From contig NW_020289982.1 in assembly GCF_003144245.1 (NCBI RefSeq), positions 186,001 to 250,000 of the forward strand: 64,000 nt of DNA, read 5' to 3'. The stretch is from Jaminaea rosea (lineage: Eukaryota; Basidiomycota; Exobasidiomycetes; Microstromatales). Under the pieces are notes generated by a model. It did no database searches, had not been told where the DNA came from, and was given only the letters and a program-made list of their open reading frames with translations. The number at the start of each line of letters is the position of its first letter. Position 1 is the first letter of the stretch. Made by a program: the position numbers and the translations under genes. Shown here piece by piece: positions 32,413 through 42,901 of this stretch.

Positions 32413-33812
32413 ATGGCAGGAGACACCAAGATGACCGTAGCAACGGAGGAGGCGATCGTAGAGCTGCAGCTTAAAACGAACGAGGCGCTGCTCATAGCCG
32501 CATCAGCTGGAGATCTACCAACGATCAAGACGCTCCTCACCTCGGGCCTCGCCTCGTCCTCCTCGTCTCCATCTGCCTCCTCGGAACCCATCCTCGCCCA
32601 ACCGTGGTACGAATCACCGACCATGCTCAACTGGTCTGCCCTTCACTTCGCAGCAGAGAATGGTCACACAGCCGTAGTGAGGTATCTGCTGGCTAATGGG
32701 GCAATCTGGAACGCAGTCGATGTCAATGGGTTCACGGCGGGAGATGTGGCTTGGAGTGCCAATTGGACGCAGTGCTATGCGGCTCTGTTGGAGGAGGGGG
32801 TCAGACAGGGGCTATTGGGTGCCTTGTTGGAGAAGAAGGCTGGAGGAGAGGAGAGCGATGAGGAGGAAGACGACGACGGCGAAGAGGCTGGTACATCGAC
32901 CGCACAAGTCGACCCAGCCACCAACACCCTGACCCTCAGCGCACCTGCGGACGGAGGCGAGGTCGTCAATGACAACGAAGGCTTCCTCAAGTCGCCCCTG
33001 CGCTTCGTAAACGACCCGAATGACCCGCGCAGGGCGAGATGTATGGACCAGGATGATAATATGGTCATGGCTGGGTGGGAGACGGAGATTATGCGCAGAT
33101 CGGCGGAGAGGTTGTGTGAGGGACTGCCAAAGAGGCGGGTCGTCAAGGATGAGGATGGCGAGGAGAGGATCGAGGGATTCAAGGTGAGGGCGCGAAAGGC
33201 ATGAGACGGCCACTCGTGAGCGGCGACCTGACCATCCCTTTTCCTCCGCGGCAGGTCCTCAACGTCGGCTACGGGCTGGGTATCATCGACGACTTCCTCC
33301 AATCCCACTCCCCAGCCCTGCACGTAATCATTGAACCCCATCCGGACGTCGTCAAGTATCTGCGCACCTCTCACCCCGAGCTGGCCTCGGCTCCCGGCGT
33401 AGTCATCATCGAGAAGACGTGGGAAGCAGCCCTCGAAGACCCGCAATTGTGGGAGCTCGCCCCCGAGGGATTCGACGCAATCTATGCGGACCCATTTGCG
33501 CAGGACTACAAAGACCTTAAAGTCTTCTTTGACCGGTTGCCCGACCTGCTTCGAGGAGGAGATGGGACTGAGCCCCTTTCTCAGCGCGCGAGGTTCGGCT
33601 TCTTCCACGGACTGGCGGCCACGAATCGTTTCTTGTACGATGTCTATACGCGACTGGTTGAGCTGGACCTGAGGGATATTGGGCTAGAGACTGAGTGGGA
33701 GGCGGTCAAGGTGGATATGGACGATGCGGAGGAGGTCTGGGAGGGAGTGAGGAGAAAATACTGGACGTTGGACGAGTATAGGCTGCCTACTTGTCGGATG
33801 GGAGTAATCTGA
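32413..33812 (+). CDS. RMT2: Protein arginine N5-methyltransferase Rmt2
   Basis: Fungal type IV arginine methyltransferase; in yeast it methylates the internal (delta) nitrogen of Arg67 in ribosomal protein L12. Two exons (32413-33183, 33255-33812) join in frame to 442 aa. N-terminal ankyrin-type repeats (NEALLIAASAGDLPTIKTLL, WSALHFAAENGHTAVVRYLL) are followed by an acidic spacer and the conserved RFVNDPNDPRRARCMDQDDN-MVMAGWE. The methyltransferase domain has the AdoMet loop VLNVGYGLGIID, the acidic motif IIEPHPDVV, then DAIYADPFAQDYKDL and GFFHGLAATNRFLYDVY. The intron falls exactly before the AdoMet loop. Domain order and length match Rmt2. Confidence 0.95.
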
Positions 33813-34000
33813 TGCGGGAGAGGGAGGAGTCAATGGTATCACACGCCGACCTCCCAAGGGAGTCATTCTTTGACTGTCGCAGTCGTGACGGTGATCAAGT
33901 CCAAGAGTCTCGTGATTCGCATGGAGGAATGACAGGCATTTTTGAGATCGTCCGCCCCTAGAATCCTTCCTGCGAGCGTTAGAGGGAGCCAGAGTGTCAG

Positions 34001-34720
34001 CTACGATTTCATTCCTTGCATCAGCCGGCTGAGCTGAGCACCCACGTCGAGGGTCAATTGCCGCGCAATATCGGTATTCGCAACCTGGTTGGTGAACTCC
34101 TCGAAGGAGAGCTTGCCGTCGCTGCGGCCGCGGGACAAGAGGTGAACAGGGAATCAGCCTGACGATCCTTGAGACCTCTCTGCGCCCTTCGTCTCGCTCG
34201 CGCTCACCCATCGGTATCCGCCTCCATAATAGTCTTGTCCACAATCTGCTGCAGCTGTTGATCTTTCAAGTTGTTCCCGACCATCATCTTGAGCACCAAG
34301 AAGAGCTCGCCATTGCTAATCAACCCATCGCGATCCATATCGTACACCTTGAAGGCGAAGCGCAATTTCTCCTCCCTCGATCCTTGCGAGCTGAAGGCGG
34401 AGAGACCAGCGACGAACTCCTGGAAATCGACGGTTCCGCCTCCATCGTCGTCAAAGATTGCGATCATGCGGAGGGCGAGGGGATTGTTTGCTATTGCGGG
34501 AATCTGGAGGAACTCATCACGATCGATTGAACCTGAGCCGTCGCGGTCAAGCTTCATGAAGCGTCGCTTGAGGCGATTGATTTCTTGTTTGGAGACTGAT
34601 GCGAAGGAGGGGAGAGGAGGATCAGCCGACGCGATGGAGCGAGCGAGTGAGACGAGGGCAGTACTGACAATTGGAGTTTTCCTCAATCTCCTTCATCAGC
34701 TGGCTCCCTTGCTGACCCAT
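34001..34720 (-). CDS. CNB1: Calcineurin regulatory subunit B
   Basis: Ca2+-binding regulatory subunit of the protein phosphatase calcineurin. Three exons (34720-34669, 34595-34208, 34121-34001) give 186 aa. [19 protein letters not shown] fits N-myristoylation at Gly2. Four EF-hand loops are visible: [36 protein letters not shown] and [12 protein letters not shown]. The calcineurin-specific linker [20 protein letters not shown] is intact. The C-terminus [14 protein letters not shown] carries about 13 extra residues compared with most fungal CNB1 proteins, so the true last exon could differ slightly. It diverges from SSS1 over about 640 bp. Confidence 0.95.
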
Positions 34721-35362
34721 GGCTGTGCGTGTTGCTCTCGAGGGAGCGGGAGGTCGGGAGAAGAGGAGGGCAGAGGCCTATGCAGGCTTGATGAGAGCTT
34801 GTAATGAGCGTCGAGGCAGGCGAGAATGCGAGTAGAGGATCGAGCGATGGGCCTATGTGAGGTCGAGAATGATCCAAAGGAAGGCTTCGTGTGTGTGTGG
34901 AAGGATGCGGTGAACGCTATATGCTACACTTTGATGGTGCCCTGTTACCGCCGCTGCTGCTTCTGGCGCTGACGCTGCCGTTGAGGTGGCGTGTGAGGGG
35001 AGCTGCTTATGCTGTGCTGCCTTGTGTATGTTGAGAGGCGTCAAGTTGCTCGATTGCCTATTCGGAGGACGAGGCTGCTTGAGGAGAAGAGAGTAAGATA
35101 GCAGAGACGTCAAGATGAGTTCAAGGTGTTGGTTCTCGTCGTTCGTCGTCCCATCTCGCCCTGACCAACCAACTTGAAGCCTCGCCCCGCGCTCGCTCGA
35201 TCCGCCCTGAGGCGCTCAGTCCGCCATCGTGGCATTGCCTGGCCACGCGGGGCAATGGGCGCCCAGCCCGCTCAGACGCATCGAGGGCAATCAACGCGAT
35301 CTTCCTCCGCCCTCCTCTGTTACCATCTTCGAAGCCTTTCTCCCTCTTGAGCACTACGCAGC
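34721..35362. other. Divergent CNB1/SSS1 promoter region
   Basis: This 642-bp spacer between two outward-facing genes holds no recognised gene. A GCTGCTGCTTCTGGCGCTGACG-type GC-rich patch near 34953-34975 and a CGCCCAG/CGCTCAG cluster near 35210-35275 are the only visible features. Confidence 0.45.
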
Positions 35363-35874
35363 ATGGCAGACAAGATCAGGGACATTGCGGACATCCCGCA
35401 GTCATTCTTCAAGGAGGGCACGCAGTTCATGAACAGGTGCACTAAGCCGTCCAAGAAGGGTGAGTAATTGCCGGCAATCGTTGGAGAGGGAGCGTAGAAG
35501 TCAGGCTCTGGATGTCCCTCCCACAAGCTGGCCGACGACGTAGAGGTCATGGCGGAAGAAGCAGGGAAGCAAGGATGCTCGTCCTGGTCTCGCTCCATGC
35601 TCCAGCATCCTCTCTCAAGGTCCAAGAAGCTGACATGCATCCTTCCTCCCCTCTGCCCTACGCCCAGAGTACATCCAAATCTGCAGAATGGTAGGAATGG
35701 GCTTCGTCGTCATGGGTTTCATCGGCTACTTTGTCAAGCTGATCCATATTCCGATCAACAACATCGTGAGTAGCGGCAGCGGCTCGCAGCTGCGCATGAC
35801 GTGGAAGGAGACCGAGGGGAGGGTGATGCTGACCTTGCGCCCACCGTTCGGTGTAGCTGGTCGGTGGAGCATGA
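35363..35874 (+). CDS. SSS1: Sec61 translocon gamma subunit
   Basis: Tail-anchored small subunit of the ER protein-conducting channel. Three exons (35363-35459, 35668-35765, 35857-35874) give 70 aa, the usual size. The N-terminus is [20 protein letters not shown], then [18 protein letters not shown] and the single membrane helix [20 protein letters not shown], ending IPINNILVGGA. The last exon is only 18 nt (LVGGA and stop). Intron 1 (208 nt) is long for this window. All phases agree. SecE/Sss1 identity is clear from the RCxKPxxxEY motif and the C-terminal IPINN. Confidence 0.96.
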
Positions 35875-36474
35875 TGGAGGTGATCGGGAGGGCGAGGAGC
35901 GAGTGAGGGGCACGCTGTGCAATAGTCAGACAGACAAGAGCGGGGACACAGGTCGTACTCAGGCGATGGACGCCAAGCTATCTGGCCTCCCTCGTCTCCA
36001 ATCCTTCCCAACCAATTCACTTCATCACGTCAACACTTTCGAGGATTGTCGCAGGCTCATGGCGAAAAGACGTCTGCAGCAGATGAACGCCACTAGTCGG
36101 TGTCATTTCATCGCCGTTCTCCTCGATCTTGAGGAGGCCAGCTCGACGCTCGACAAAGGCTCACCGTACCTCGCTAGATGGCGCGCTGAATGCTGGGGTA
36201 GATGCTCGGGGGAGAAGGGTGACTATGGAAGAGTGGAAGGCTCTATCGATCTAATGCGGTCGTGCGGTATGGGCAGCTCTGGCGTATATGCTAAGGCTGG
36301 CCGTGTGCGGTGTGAGTGAGGTCACGGTGATGGTACAGTAGGTTTCGCGTGATTGGAGGATGAGGCGTCTTGAGGAGGTTGAAGAGATGCCGATGCTGAT
36401 TTGGCGGCTTCTTGACGTTGACGCTGGCATTCAGGCGCCGCTGACGATGGCCCGCGCCTTGCAGGCTAGCTAGC
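35875..36474. other. Convergent spacer after SSS1
   Basis: A 600-bp region between the SSS1 stop and the kinase stop. A plus-strand open frame runs through 35801-36319, but its codons look random. It is probably 3' UTRs; nothing else was seen. Confidence 0.45.
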
Positions 36475-38867
36475 TTACTGCTGATCACTCCCAGCTGCCC
36501 CACGGTAGTCCCCTAGCACGCGGCAGCGATACATCTCTTCCAGCTCCCTCCTCGACGACTCGATCCACTGAGATTTCAAAGCCTGCCTCATGGTGCGCCG
36601 ATATCGAGTATCAAGCTCGAACAAGTCATCGAGGAAAGCCTTTGCAGCCCTCACACTCCCGTGATGAGGACGCAGCGGCGGCAAGATTTCCCACCTCAAC
36701 CCCTTGAGGATGCAGCCAATGATCGCGACATAGTCTTGGCGGAGCTTGCCCTGCTGAATCTGCTCCTCTTCGACGCCTCGTTCCATTGCGAGGATGATGG
36801 GTTCGGGGTCCACATCGCAGCCCACGTGAGGGAGACCGGCGGATGAGGTCATGGGGTGGCTGGAGAAGATGGTTGTAAAGATTGTGCAACCGAGGGACCA
36901 GGAGTCGTGCTGCGGACAGGGCGCAAGGGGCAATCGAGGTTTAGCGACGCCGCTTAGCTACACCTTCTACGTCGAGTCCACTAACCAAGAATGGGCTGTA
37001 CCCCGGCTGCCGGCTACTGTGGTTGATCAGCATTTCCGGCGGGGCGTAGAGAGTAGTACCCATGTGCTTCTCCCTGCACCTGGGCTCGCGCAGCACTCGA
37101 TCAAACGCAGCCTCATCCATCCCCTTGGCCTTTTGCGTGACAAGGGGATCCTCCCAAGCCATACCAAAATCAGCGATCTGCACGTGCGGGAACCTCGTGG
37201 CCGCCGTAACGAGGATGACGTTCTCCGGCTTGATGTCATGGTGCGCGATCCCCTTGTCGTGCATGTAGACTATTCCCTTTATCATCTGGTAGGCAATCCA
37301 TTTGACTTGTGCCTCATCGAGCCCGCCGTTGGGGACATGTTGTTGAATGTAGCTGAACAAGTCTCCGCCCTTCGCCGCATCGACTATCACACGTACAATG
37401 ACTTCCTTGCGAGACCTGGAAATACGCCCCTCATCGACGTCGAGGAGACCGTTGAGGTTTGGATGGCGCATGAGCGAGAGGACGCGAATCTCTTCCTTTG
37501 CAATGCTGCCAGTCTGGGCGTCGGTGTTCTTGAAGCGCTTGCAGGCTACTTGGCGTTGATGCTTGCGGTCCCAGGCCAGGAGCACGATGGCATGTGTGCC
37601 TTCGCCGAGCATGCGAGATGAATATTGGTAGCGGTGTGCGGGTGTTTGCTGCGAAGACAGGACGTCTGATCAGAAAGGGCACCAGCGAGAAAGTACGGAC
37701 AGAGAGCGCTGACTCACACTCGAGCTGTCGTCTTGATCCCAGGCAAGGGATGTGTCGACCATGCTGCTGAATGTGAAGCCTGCACGCGCGAGAAGATCGT
37801 GTGGTCAGTCTATCTGAGCGCTCAAAGCAACCGCAAGCAACCGTAACGGCCACTAACGCTGCTGGCCAGCCTCTACAACGTCACCATGACTGAGGAGCAC
37901 AGTGTCTTGAGAGATCTGATGCCCGTTCCATTGTATGCCTTGCCCAGGAAGTGAGCGATCCTGCCGAACGGTACGATGCCAGAGCCCGGGGGGACGATAG
38001 TGATCAGAGATGGGAGGCCCTCATGGATGGTTGGGACCAGGCCGCCCTGGCCGTTCTACGAACTTCGCACGACACTGTTACCTCTCGACTGCTATTGCCC
38101 TCGCAATGATACGCGAAGAGTCTGAAGGACTGCAAAAGCGATTGCAGGGGAACAAGAGTTGATTAGCAGCTGGAAGAGACGCCTCTATGCTCTACATACT
38201 CACGATACCCTGGGCCGTGCTTGTCTCAATCATGTAGTCGCTGAGGGACAGCATATACGGATAATGTCAGCAGGCAAGCCTTCCGGAGCCACGCAGACTT
38301 CATATACCGACCTGCTCTCGTCGTAGCCGACGGTGAAGGGGCGATGAAGCTGAATGGCGATGGCTGAGCGAGGCATATGGGTGTTAGCGAGACGTTGCTC
38401 GAGCCTGTACGGCCCACTTCGATCCGCAGCTCACCCATCTTCTCCTGGGCACGAAAGCCGCCCTCGAATTCAAGCAGAGCGACCGTCGCCAGACTGTTGT
38501 GACTGCCGCATCGTTCCTCCTGCTCGTCTTCGCTCTCCTCCAGGCTAAGATTCTTGCTACGCAGCTGATTGATGCGCTCGATCTCCTCGAGAAGGCGAGG
38601 GTCGTTGCTGAAGTTGGGCAAAGGGATGAGCGGGCCGACATCGGAAATGACTGGGTCGCGAGAGGACAAGAGGGCTCCATAGCTTCTCTGAACCTGCTGC
38701 TGAGGGCTCACACTGCTTCGCGCAGCAGCCGGTGTGGTAGCTACACTTGCTGCTGGCCTGGGCGTGTGCGATTTTGTATGACGTCCACCACGTCGACTGG
38801 GCTGCGCCTGACTGGCGCGGGTCTTTGGCTTTGACAACCGCTTGATCGCGGGTCTGCCTGCGGCCAT
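36475..38867 (-). CDS. Ser/Thr protein kinase with divergent FHA-like N-terminus
   Basis: The kinase part is clear. Exons 37648-36986 and 36909-36475 join in frame and encode the Gly-loop GEGTHAIVLLAW, VACKRF (Lys), the catalytic loop HHDIKPENVIL, ADFGMAW, a long activation segment, TLYAPPEM and HDSWSLGCTIF. The N-terminal part comes from at least four small exons (38867-38435, 38363-38312, 38240-38204, 38129-38082) that agree in phase. They encode MAIAIQLHRPFTVGYDESRS and ISFRLFAYHCEGNSSRE. A further stretch WNGHQISQDTVLLSHGDVVE has the look of the last FHA strands. This plan (FHA then kinase) is that of Rad53/Cds1/Dun1 checkpoint kinases, but the FHA phospho-threonine-binding residues are not clear. 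The catalytic-loop HRD is HHD. Exons between 38081 and 37649 are not fully resolved. An upstream in-frame ATG lies at 38930. Confidence 0.75.
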
Positions 38868-39736
38868 AGCGTCAGCCGATGACGATGGCGATGGCGATGA
38901 CGATGTAAGTAAGTGATGGCGAGAGAGCATGAAGGGAGAAGGAGTGAAGTGTCAGGAACGGCCGCTGGCGCAAGAGGGGTGGTGCCGGCCGCAAGCGCCG
39001 TGGTTCCACCAAAGGCGGCCGAATCGCCGACTAGTTCGTGAAGCAGGCTTCCCCATTAGCTGGAAACTAGCATCAACCACCGCAGTATCAGTGGTCGGAC
39101 TATGAGATGGAGGGCAGAATCCTCTGCAAAGAAGCACGAGCCCAGCTCTGCAAGTTGTAGGGGACCACTGGTCGGCGACGCAGGGAGCGCGGACGTCTCG
39201 CTCGCCATGATTGCAACGGAAGTGTTAATCAGGCCTGCGTCCCCTTCCCCTCTAGCCCCGGCAAGTTGCGCCTTGTCGCGAGCGTGAGGCTCGCTGGGTG
39301 ACCTCACGATGCTGCTTGAATGCTCGCCTGAATGCCTGGTGCTGCGACGCGTTACCATGATACAGCCTTTTGCTCGGCCGGCTGGCGTGAGCGTCGAGCT
39401 CGTGTTGCTCTCCGTCCCTCGCCGCTCCTTGTGCCGACGCGAGGCGCGTCGTTCGCAGCGACGGACCAGGCCGCCAAGTCGGTCGATCGAACGGAGCGAT
39501 GAATGGAGCGGGAGCGAGGGCGACGAGGAATGGGCAGCAAAACACGCGACTACTCGTTTTGGCTCCGGAGTCTCATCACTATCATCATCATCACTACCAT
39601 CATCATCACGCTCTCTGCGACACGGGGGTTCCTCATCTTCATCATCGCGAGAGACGCGCTTCAGCTGGTGTAGATCGACCAGCTGAGGCACCTCTGTAAG
39701 CTAGCCTCGCTGTCGCCGCCGCGGCGCGTCAGCAAG
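38868..39736. other. Divergent promoter region, kinase / zinc-finger gene
   Basis: An 869-bp spacer between outward-facing genes. It holds a short CAT-rich stretch on the plus strand (TCATCACTATCATCATCATC type) near 39573-39613. No gene was recognised. Confidence 0.45.
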
Positions 39737-42664
39737 ATGGCAGCTCCAGCCCAACACCACTTCATCGGCGTCAACGACGGCCATCAATCAAGCGTCATGT
39801 TCCAGCACAGTGGCATGGCGCCGCCTCATCAGCAACAGCAGCAGCAGCCCCAGTCGTACCAGCACCAGCAGCACCACCCTCACTTCTTTGGAAGCGGGCC
39901 ATTGTCTCAGCAGCAGCAGCAGCACTTTGCAGCTCACGACGGCAGCGGAATGCAGATGTATCAGCAGCAGCAGCAGCAGCAGCAGCAGCATCCACATCAT
40001 CATGCGCTGGCTGCCCAGTATCAGCAGTACCACCAGCAAATGCCTCCCAACATGTCGTCGATGTCAACGCCATCAGGCGCAGTCTACGCTCCTGCTGTTG
40101 CCGGCCCTTCACAGCATCATCACGCCCCCCTTCAAGGCTGGTCAGGCGTCAACATCAATGATGGCGCAGGCTGGCATCACCACGCCAGTGCGAAACTTGA
40201 AGACGAGGGTGATATGACACTAGGCGACGGCGAGGGGTGCGGAGACGGCGAGGAGAATGAGGACGACAAGGGCAAGACCTCGTTCAGCTGTCCTCACTGC
40301 GACAAGACCTACAAGGGCAAACACGCCCGCTCTATTTGGCGTCGCCATCTTCAGGACAAGCACGGCATCCCTCTTTCAGTCCAGCCACGTCGTACACGAT
40401 GGGATGCCGATGCCAATCGACCAAAGAATGCAGAGGAGCGCCGCGAGAGGATGCTCGAGTCCAAGAGGCGTTGGGCGAGGAAGAAGCGCGCTTTGGACAA
40501 GATCGAGGCAAAGAAGGCGGAGGCGGAGGCTTCGGGAGCATCGCCTTCTATGATCGCTGCCATTGGCGCGTCGCCTTCCTCGAACGATGACGTAGACTCG
40601 CCAGCTCTTGGAGGAGGACGTGGGTCAGAGGCGCTACCTCTCCCCGAAGTGTCCCAGGAGCAGTCAAGCACGTCATCGCAACCCGCAGCTGGCGTTGCCC
40701 CTCATGGCGCCGTCAGTGGCTTGCAGCTTCATCCTCAGTCTCTCTTCGACGGCAATGGGACGCGCCCTCCCGCCGACGGCGCCTATCCTATGGCTGCCAC
40801 CAACGCCGCCGCCCCTCATCCCCAATTCATCTCTTCCGATGCCTCCAATACCACGGCAGCCAACGGTGTCTGGTCCGCGCGAGGGAACAATGTGCCGCCT
40901 TCATCTTCATCCGCTTCAACTCTCACAGGTGCCTTTGCATCGCCAATGCGCCAGATGCCCGCTCGTCGCGGGGTGGCCAGCCCTGCGACCGCGCTCACTG
41001 CTACTACTCCATCACGCCCTGGTGCAACATCCCGCAGCGGGCCAAGTACCAACCCCTTCTCCCTCGAGCAGCACAAGGTCTCGCCCAGTGCAACACAGGC
41101 AAAGGCCCTTCACCCGGCACACGTCCTCTCCGAGATGCAGCAACAGTCTGGCTCTCCCTCCCGCCTCGCAGCTACATCGTCCCCCTCGTCCAAGGCTGCA
41201 GATGGTTCGCGCGTCCTGCCGCCTCTGGTGGGCACGCCTATGCGCCCCTACATGATTAGAGACGGGGTAGCCGACTCTTCGATGTTCCTTTACGGGTCGA
41301 GCGATCGAGCTGCTGGTCGCAATTCTGTGACGCGCATGGCGGCCAAACGCGCCCGTCGCAACGGCTCTACCGCTGGCACTAACCTGTCAGACGACGAGAA
41401 CGATCCTCGCGGCGCTGGTGAGAGCAGGAACTCTTCACCCATCAGCCGATCTAATGCTGGCGGCAGCAGCAGTGTCTCACGCCGTCGTGGCCCTGCACGC
41501 CGCAAGTCCAGCATAGCGGACGAGGACAGCCTGATGAGCAAGTCCCGCGCAGGCATTGCCGACGATGACGACGAGGACGACGATGGGCTCATGGGCAGCT
41601 TCCCTGGATCAGCGGACGACAGTGGCATCTACATGCCTGACTTCACGCCCTTCCACAAGAGCATCGGCCGCGCGGCTGGTCTCGGCGGTGCGGCAATTGG
41701 GATGACACCGGGACCTATGGGAGGGGCCTTTGACTCGCTCGCTTTCCCTCGTACGGTGGGCAGACCAACTCCGAGCAAGCGACGCCGAGGAGCTGGGCAG
41801 GATGGCAACAGCAGCGGAAGCGAGGAGGCTGCTTCTTCTGCTGGCCCCCTGGGCGGACATCGTGGGGGCGATCAGTTCTCGAGCCCTCATCATCCTAATC
41901 TAGCACACTCTTTGGGTTTGGCGCCACAGTCCGCCTTGAGGAGCAGCGCTGGAGGGCGCGGCGGCAACACTGGAGGGTCAGGTGCAGCCCATGGAGGAGC
42001 GCGAGGTCGCAGCGGAACCAACGGTGCGAGTCTTCCCTTTTCCATCAGCTCGACGCCCCTGCCCGCTTCGACGACAAATGGCCTGCTGGGCATGACGCTG
42101 GGCTTCACGCCCTTTGGCACCAAGGGCAGTGCAAGCGTGGGAGGGCACGGCGTCCTCAGCACTATGAGCCCCGCGGGCGGGAGCTTGCTTTGGCCAGACA
42201 GTGTGCGTGCCTCTTCAAAGAGGCGCGTCAACGGGAGTGGTGCGGTGGAAGACACTCCATCTTTGAGCAGCAGTAGTAAAAGGCTGCGCTTCAGTGGAGC
42301 CAGTGGCAGTGATAGCAAGAAGGGAAACGCGACCAAAGAGAAGGGCAGCAAGGGAGCGCTGGATTGCAGCAGCGGTAGCAGCGATGACGAGCAGCGCCAT
42401 GCCAAGGCTCCCAAGATCGCGGACGAGGATGATGAAGATGATGACGAGCAAACAAACGTGCTCAGCAAGGAGAGTCTCGGGCCTGGTGCTCGCTACCACA
42501 CTGTCGATGAGACCCCCAGTCGACCACCGGCTCTGCGCGGCCTCAGCCGCAAGGGAGGCAAGGCCAAAGGACCAGGCATTGCTGAGGCCGAGGAGGACGA
42601 TGAGGACGACGACGAGGAGCGCTCGGTCCTCAAGCCTCTACGCTTCAATGCTGCTGCTATTTGA
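39737..42664 (+). CDS. Single C2H2-type finger protein with polyQ N-terminus
   Basis: Single exon, 975 aa. The N-terminal 130 residues are Gln/His-rich (runs of CAG codons). One zinc-finger-like unit at about residues 183-210 reads SCPHCDKTYKGKHARSIWRR-HLQDKHG, with two Cys and two His at C2H2-like spacing. A basic segment RPKNAEERRERMLESKRRWA-RKKRALDKIEAKK follows and may act as a nuclear signal or DNA contact. The rest is Ser/Gly/Ala/Pro-rich with acidic patches (DDDDEDDDG) and SP/TP sites such as SPSPR-free TPSRP and TPSKRRR. It looks like a nuclear regulator. The single finger with an adjacent basic helix is reminiscent of fungal cell-cycle or morphology regulators, but no orthologue can be named. 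Confidence 0.7.
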   Translation: MAAPAQHHFIGVNDGHQSSVMFQHSGMAPPHQQQQQQPQSYQHQQHHPHFFGSGPLSQQQQQHFAAHDGSGMQMYQQQQQQQQQHPHHHALAAQYQQYHQQMPPNMSSMSTPSGAVYAPAVAGPSQHHHAPLQGWSGVNINDGAGWHHHASAKLEDEGDMTLGDGEGCGDGEENEDDKGKTSFSCPHCDKTYKGKHARSIWRRHLQDKHGIPLSVQPRRTRWDADANRPKNAEERRERMLESKRRWARKKRALDKIEAKKAEAEASGASPSMIAAIGASPSSNDDVDSPALGGGRGSEALPLPEVSQEQSSTSSQPAAGVAPHGAVSGLQLHPQSLFDGNGTRPPADGAYPMAATNAAAPHPQFISSDASNTTAANGVWSARGNNVPPSSSSASTLTGAFASPMRQMPARRGVASPATALTATTPSRPGATSRSGPSTNPFSLEQHKVSPSATQAKALHPAHVLSEMQQQSGSPSRLAATSSPSSKAADGSRVLPPLVGTPMRPYMIRDGVADSSMFLYGSSDRAAGRNSVTRMAAKRARRNGSTAGTNLSDDENDPRGAGESRNSSPISRSNAGGSSSVSRRRGPARRKSSIADEDSLMSKSRAGIADDDDEDDDGLMGSFPGSADDSGIYMPDFTPFHKSIGRAAGLGGAAIGMTPGPMGGAFDSLAFPRTVGRPTPSKRRRGAGQDGNSSGSEEAASSAGPLGGHRGGDQFSSPHHPNLAHSLGLAPQSALRSSAGGRGGNTGGSGAAHGGARGRSGTNGASLPFSISSTPLPASTTNGLLGMTLGFTPFGTKGSASVGGHGVLSTMSPAGGSLLWPDSVRASSKRRVNGSGAVEDTPSLSSSSKRLRFSGASGSDSKKGNATKEKGSKGALDCSSGSSDDEQRHAKAPKIADEDDEDDDEQTNVLSKESLGPGARYHTVDETPSRPPALRGLSRKGGKAKGPGIAEAEEDDEDDDEERSVLKPLRFNAAAI
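39960..39992 (+). repeat. CAG repeat encoding polyglutamine
   Basis: Uninterrupted CAG codons in the zinc-finger gene, with shorter CAG runs at about 39832-39848 and 39910-39926. They encode polyQ and are likely length-variable. Confidence 0.9.
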
Positions 42665-42901
42665 ACATTTCCTGACGTGTCACCTCCCGCCAGCTCAACA
42701 CCTTCTGTCCATACTCCTCGCCTTGCCTCCTCTCGTCGCCAGACCCTAGAGGCGATACGGCCGCAATGCTTGTGCGAGCCCGTGCCACCCGCGTCTACTT
42801 GCTTCTCTCTGTATCCGAACAATTTTCGATCTTCAATCATACCGTGGCCTTACCACGCACATATCTCTCTCTGCGTTTGCACTCTTAGAAAGCCTTGACG
42901 C

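Noticed and set aside
39499-39699. Short plus-strand frame with His repeats before the zinc-finger gene
   Set aside because: It is a simple-sequence CAT repeat in a promoter region, without homology or start context.
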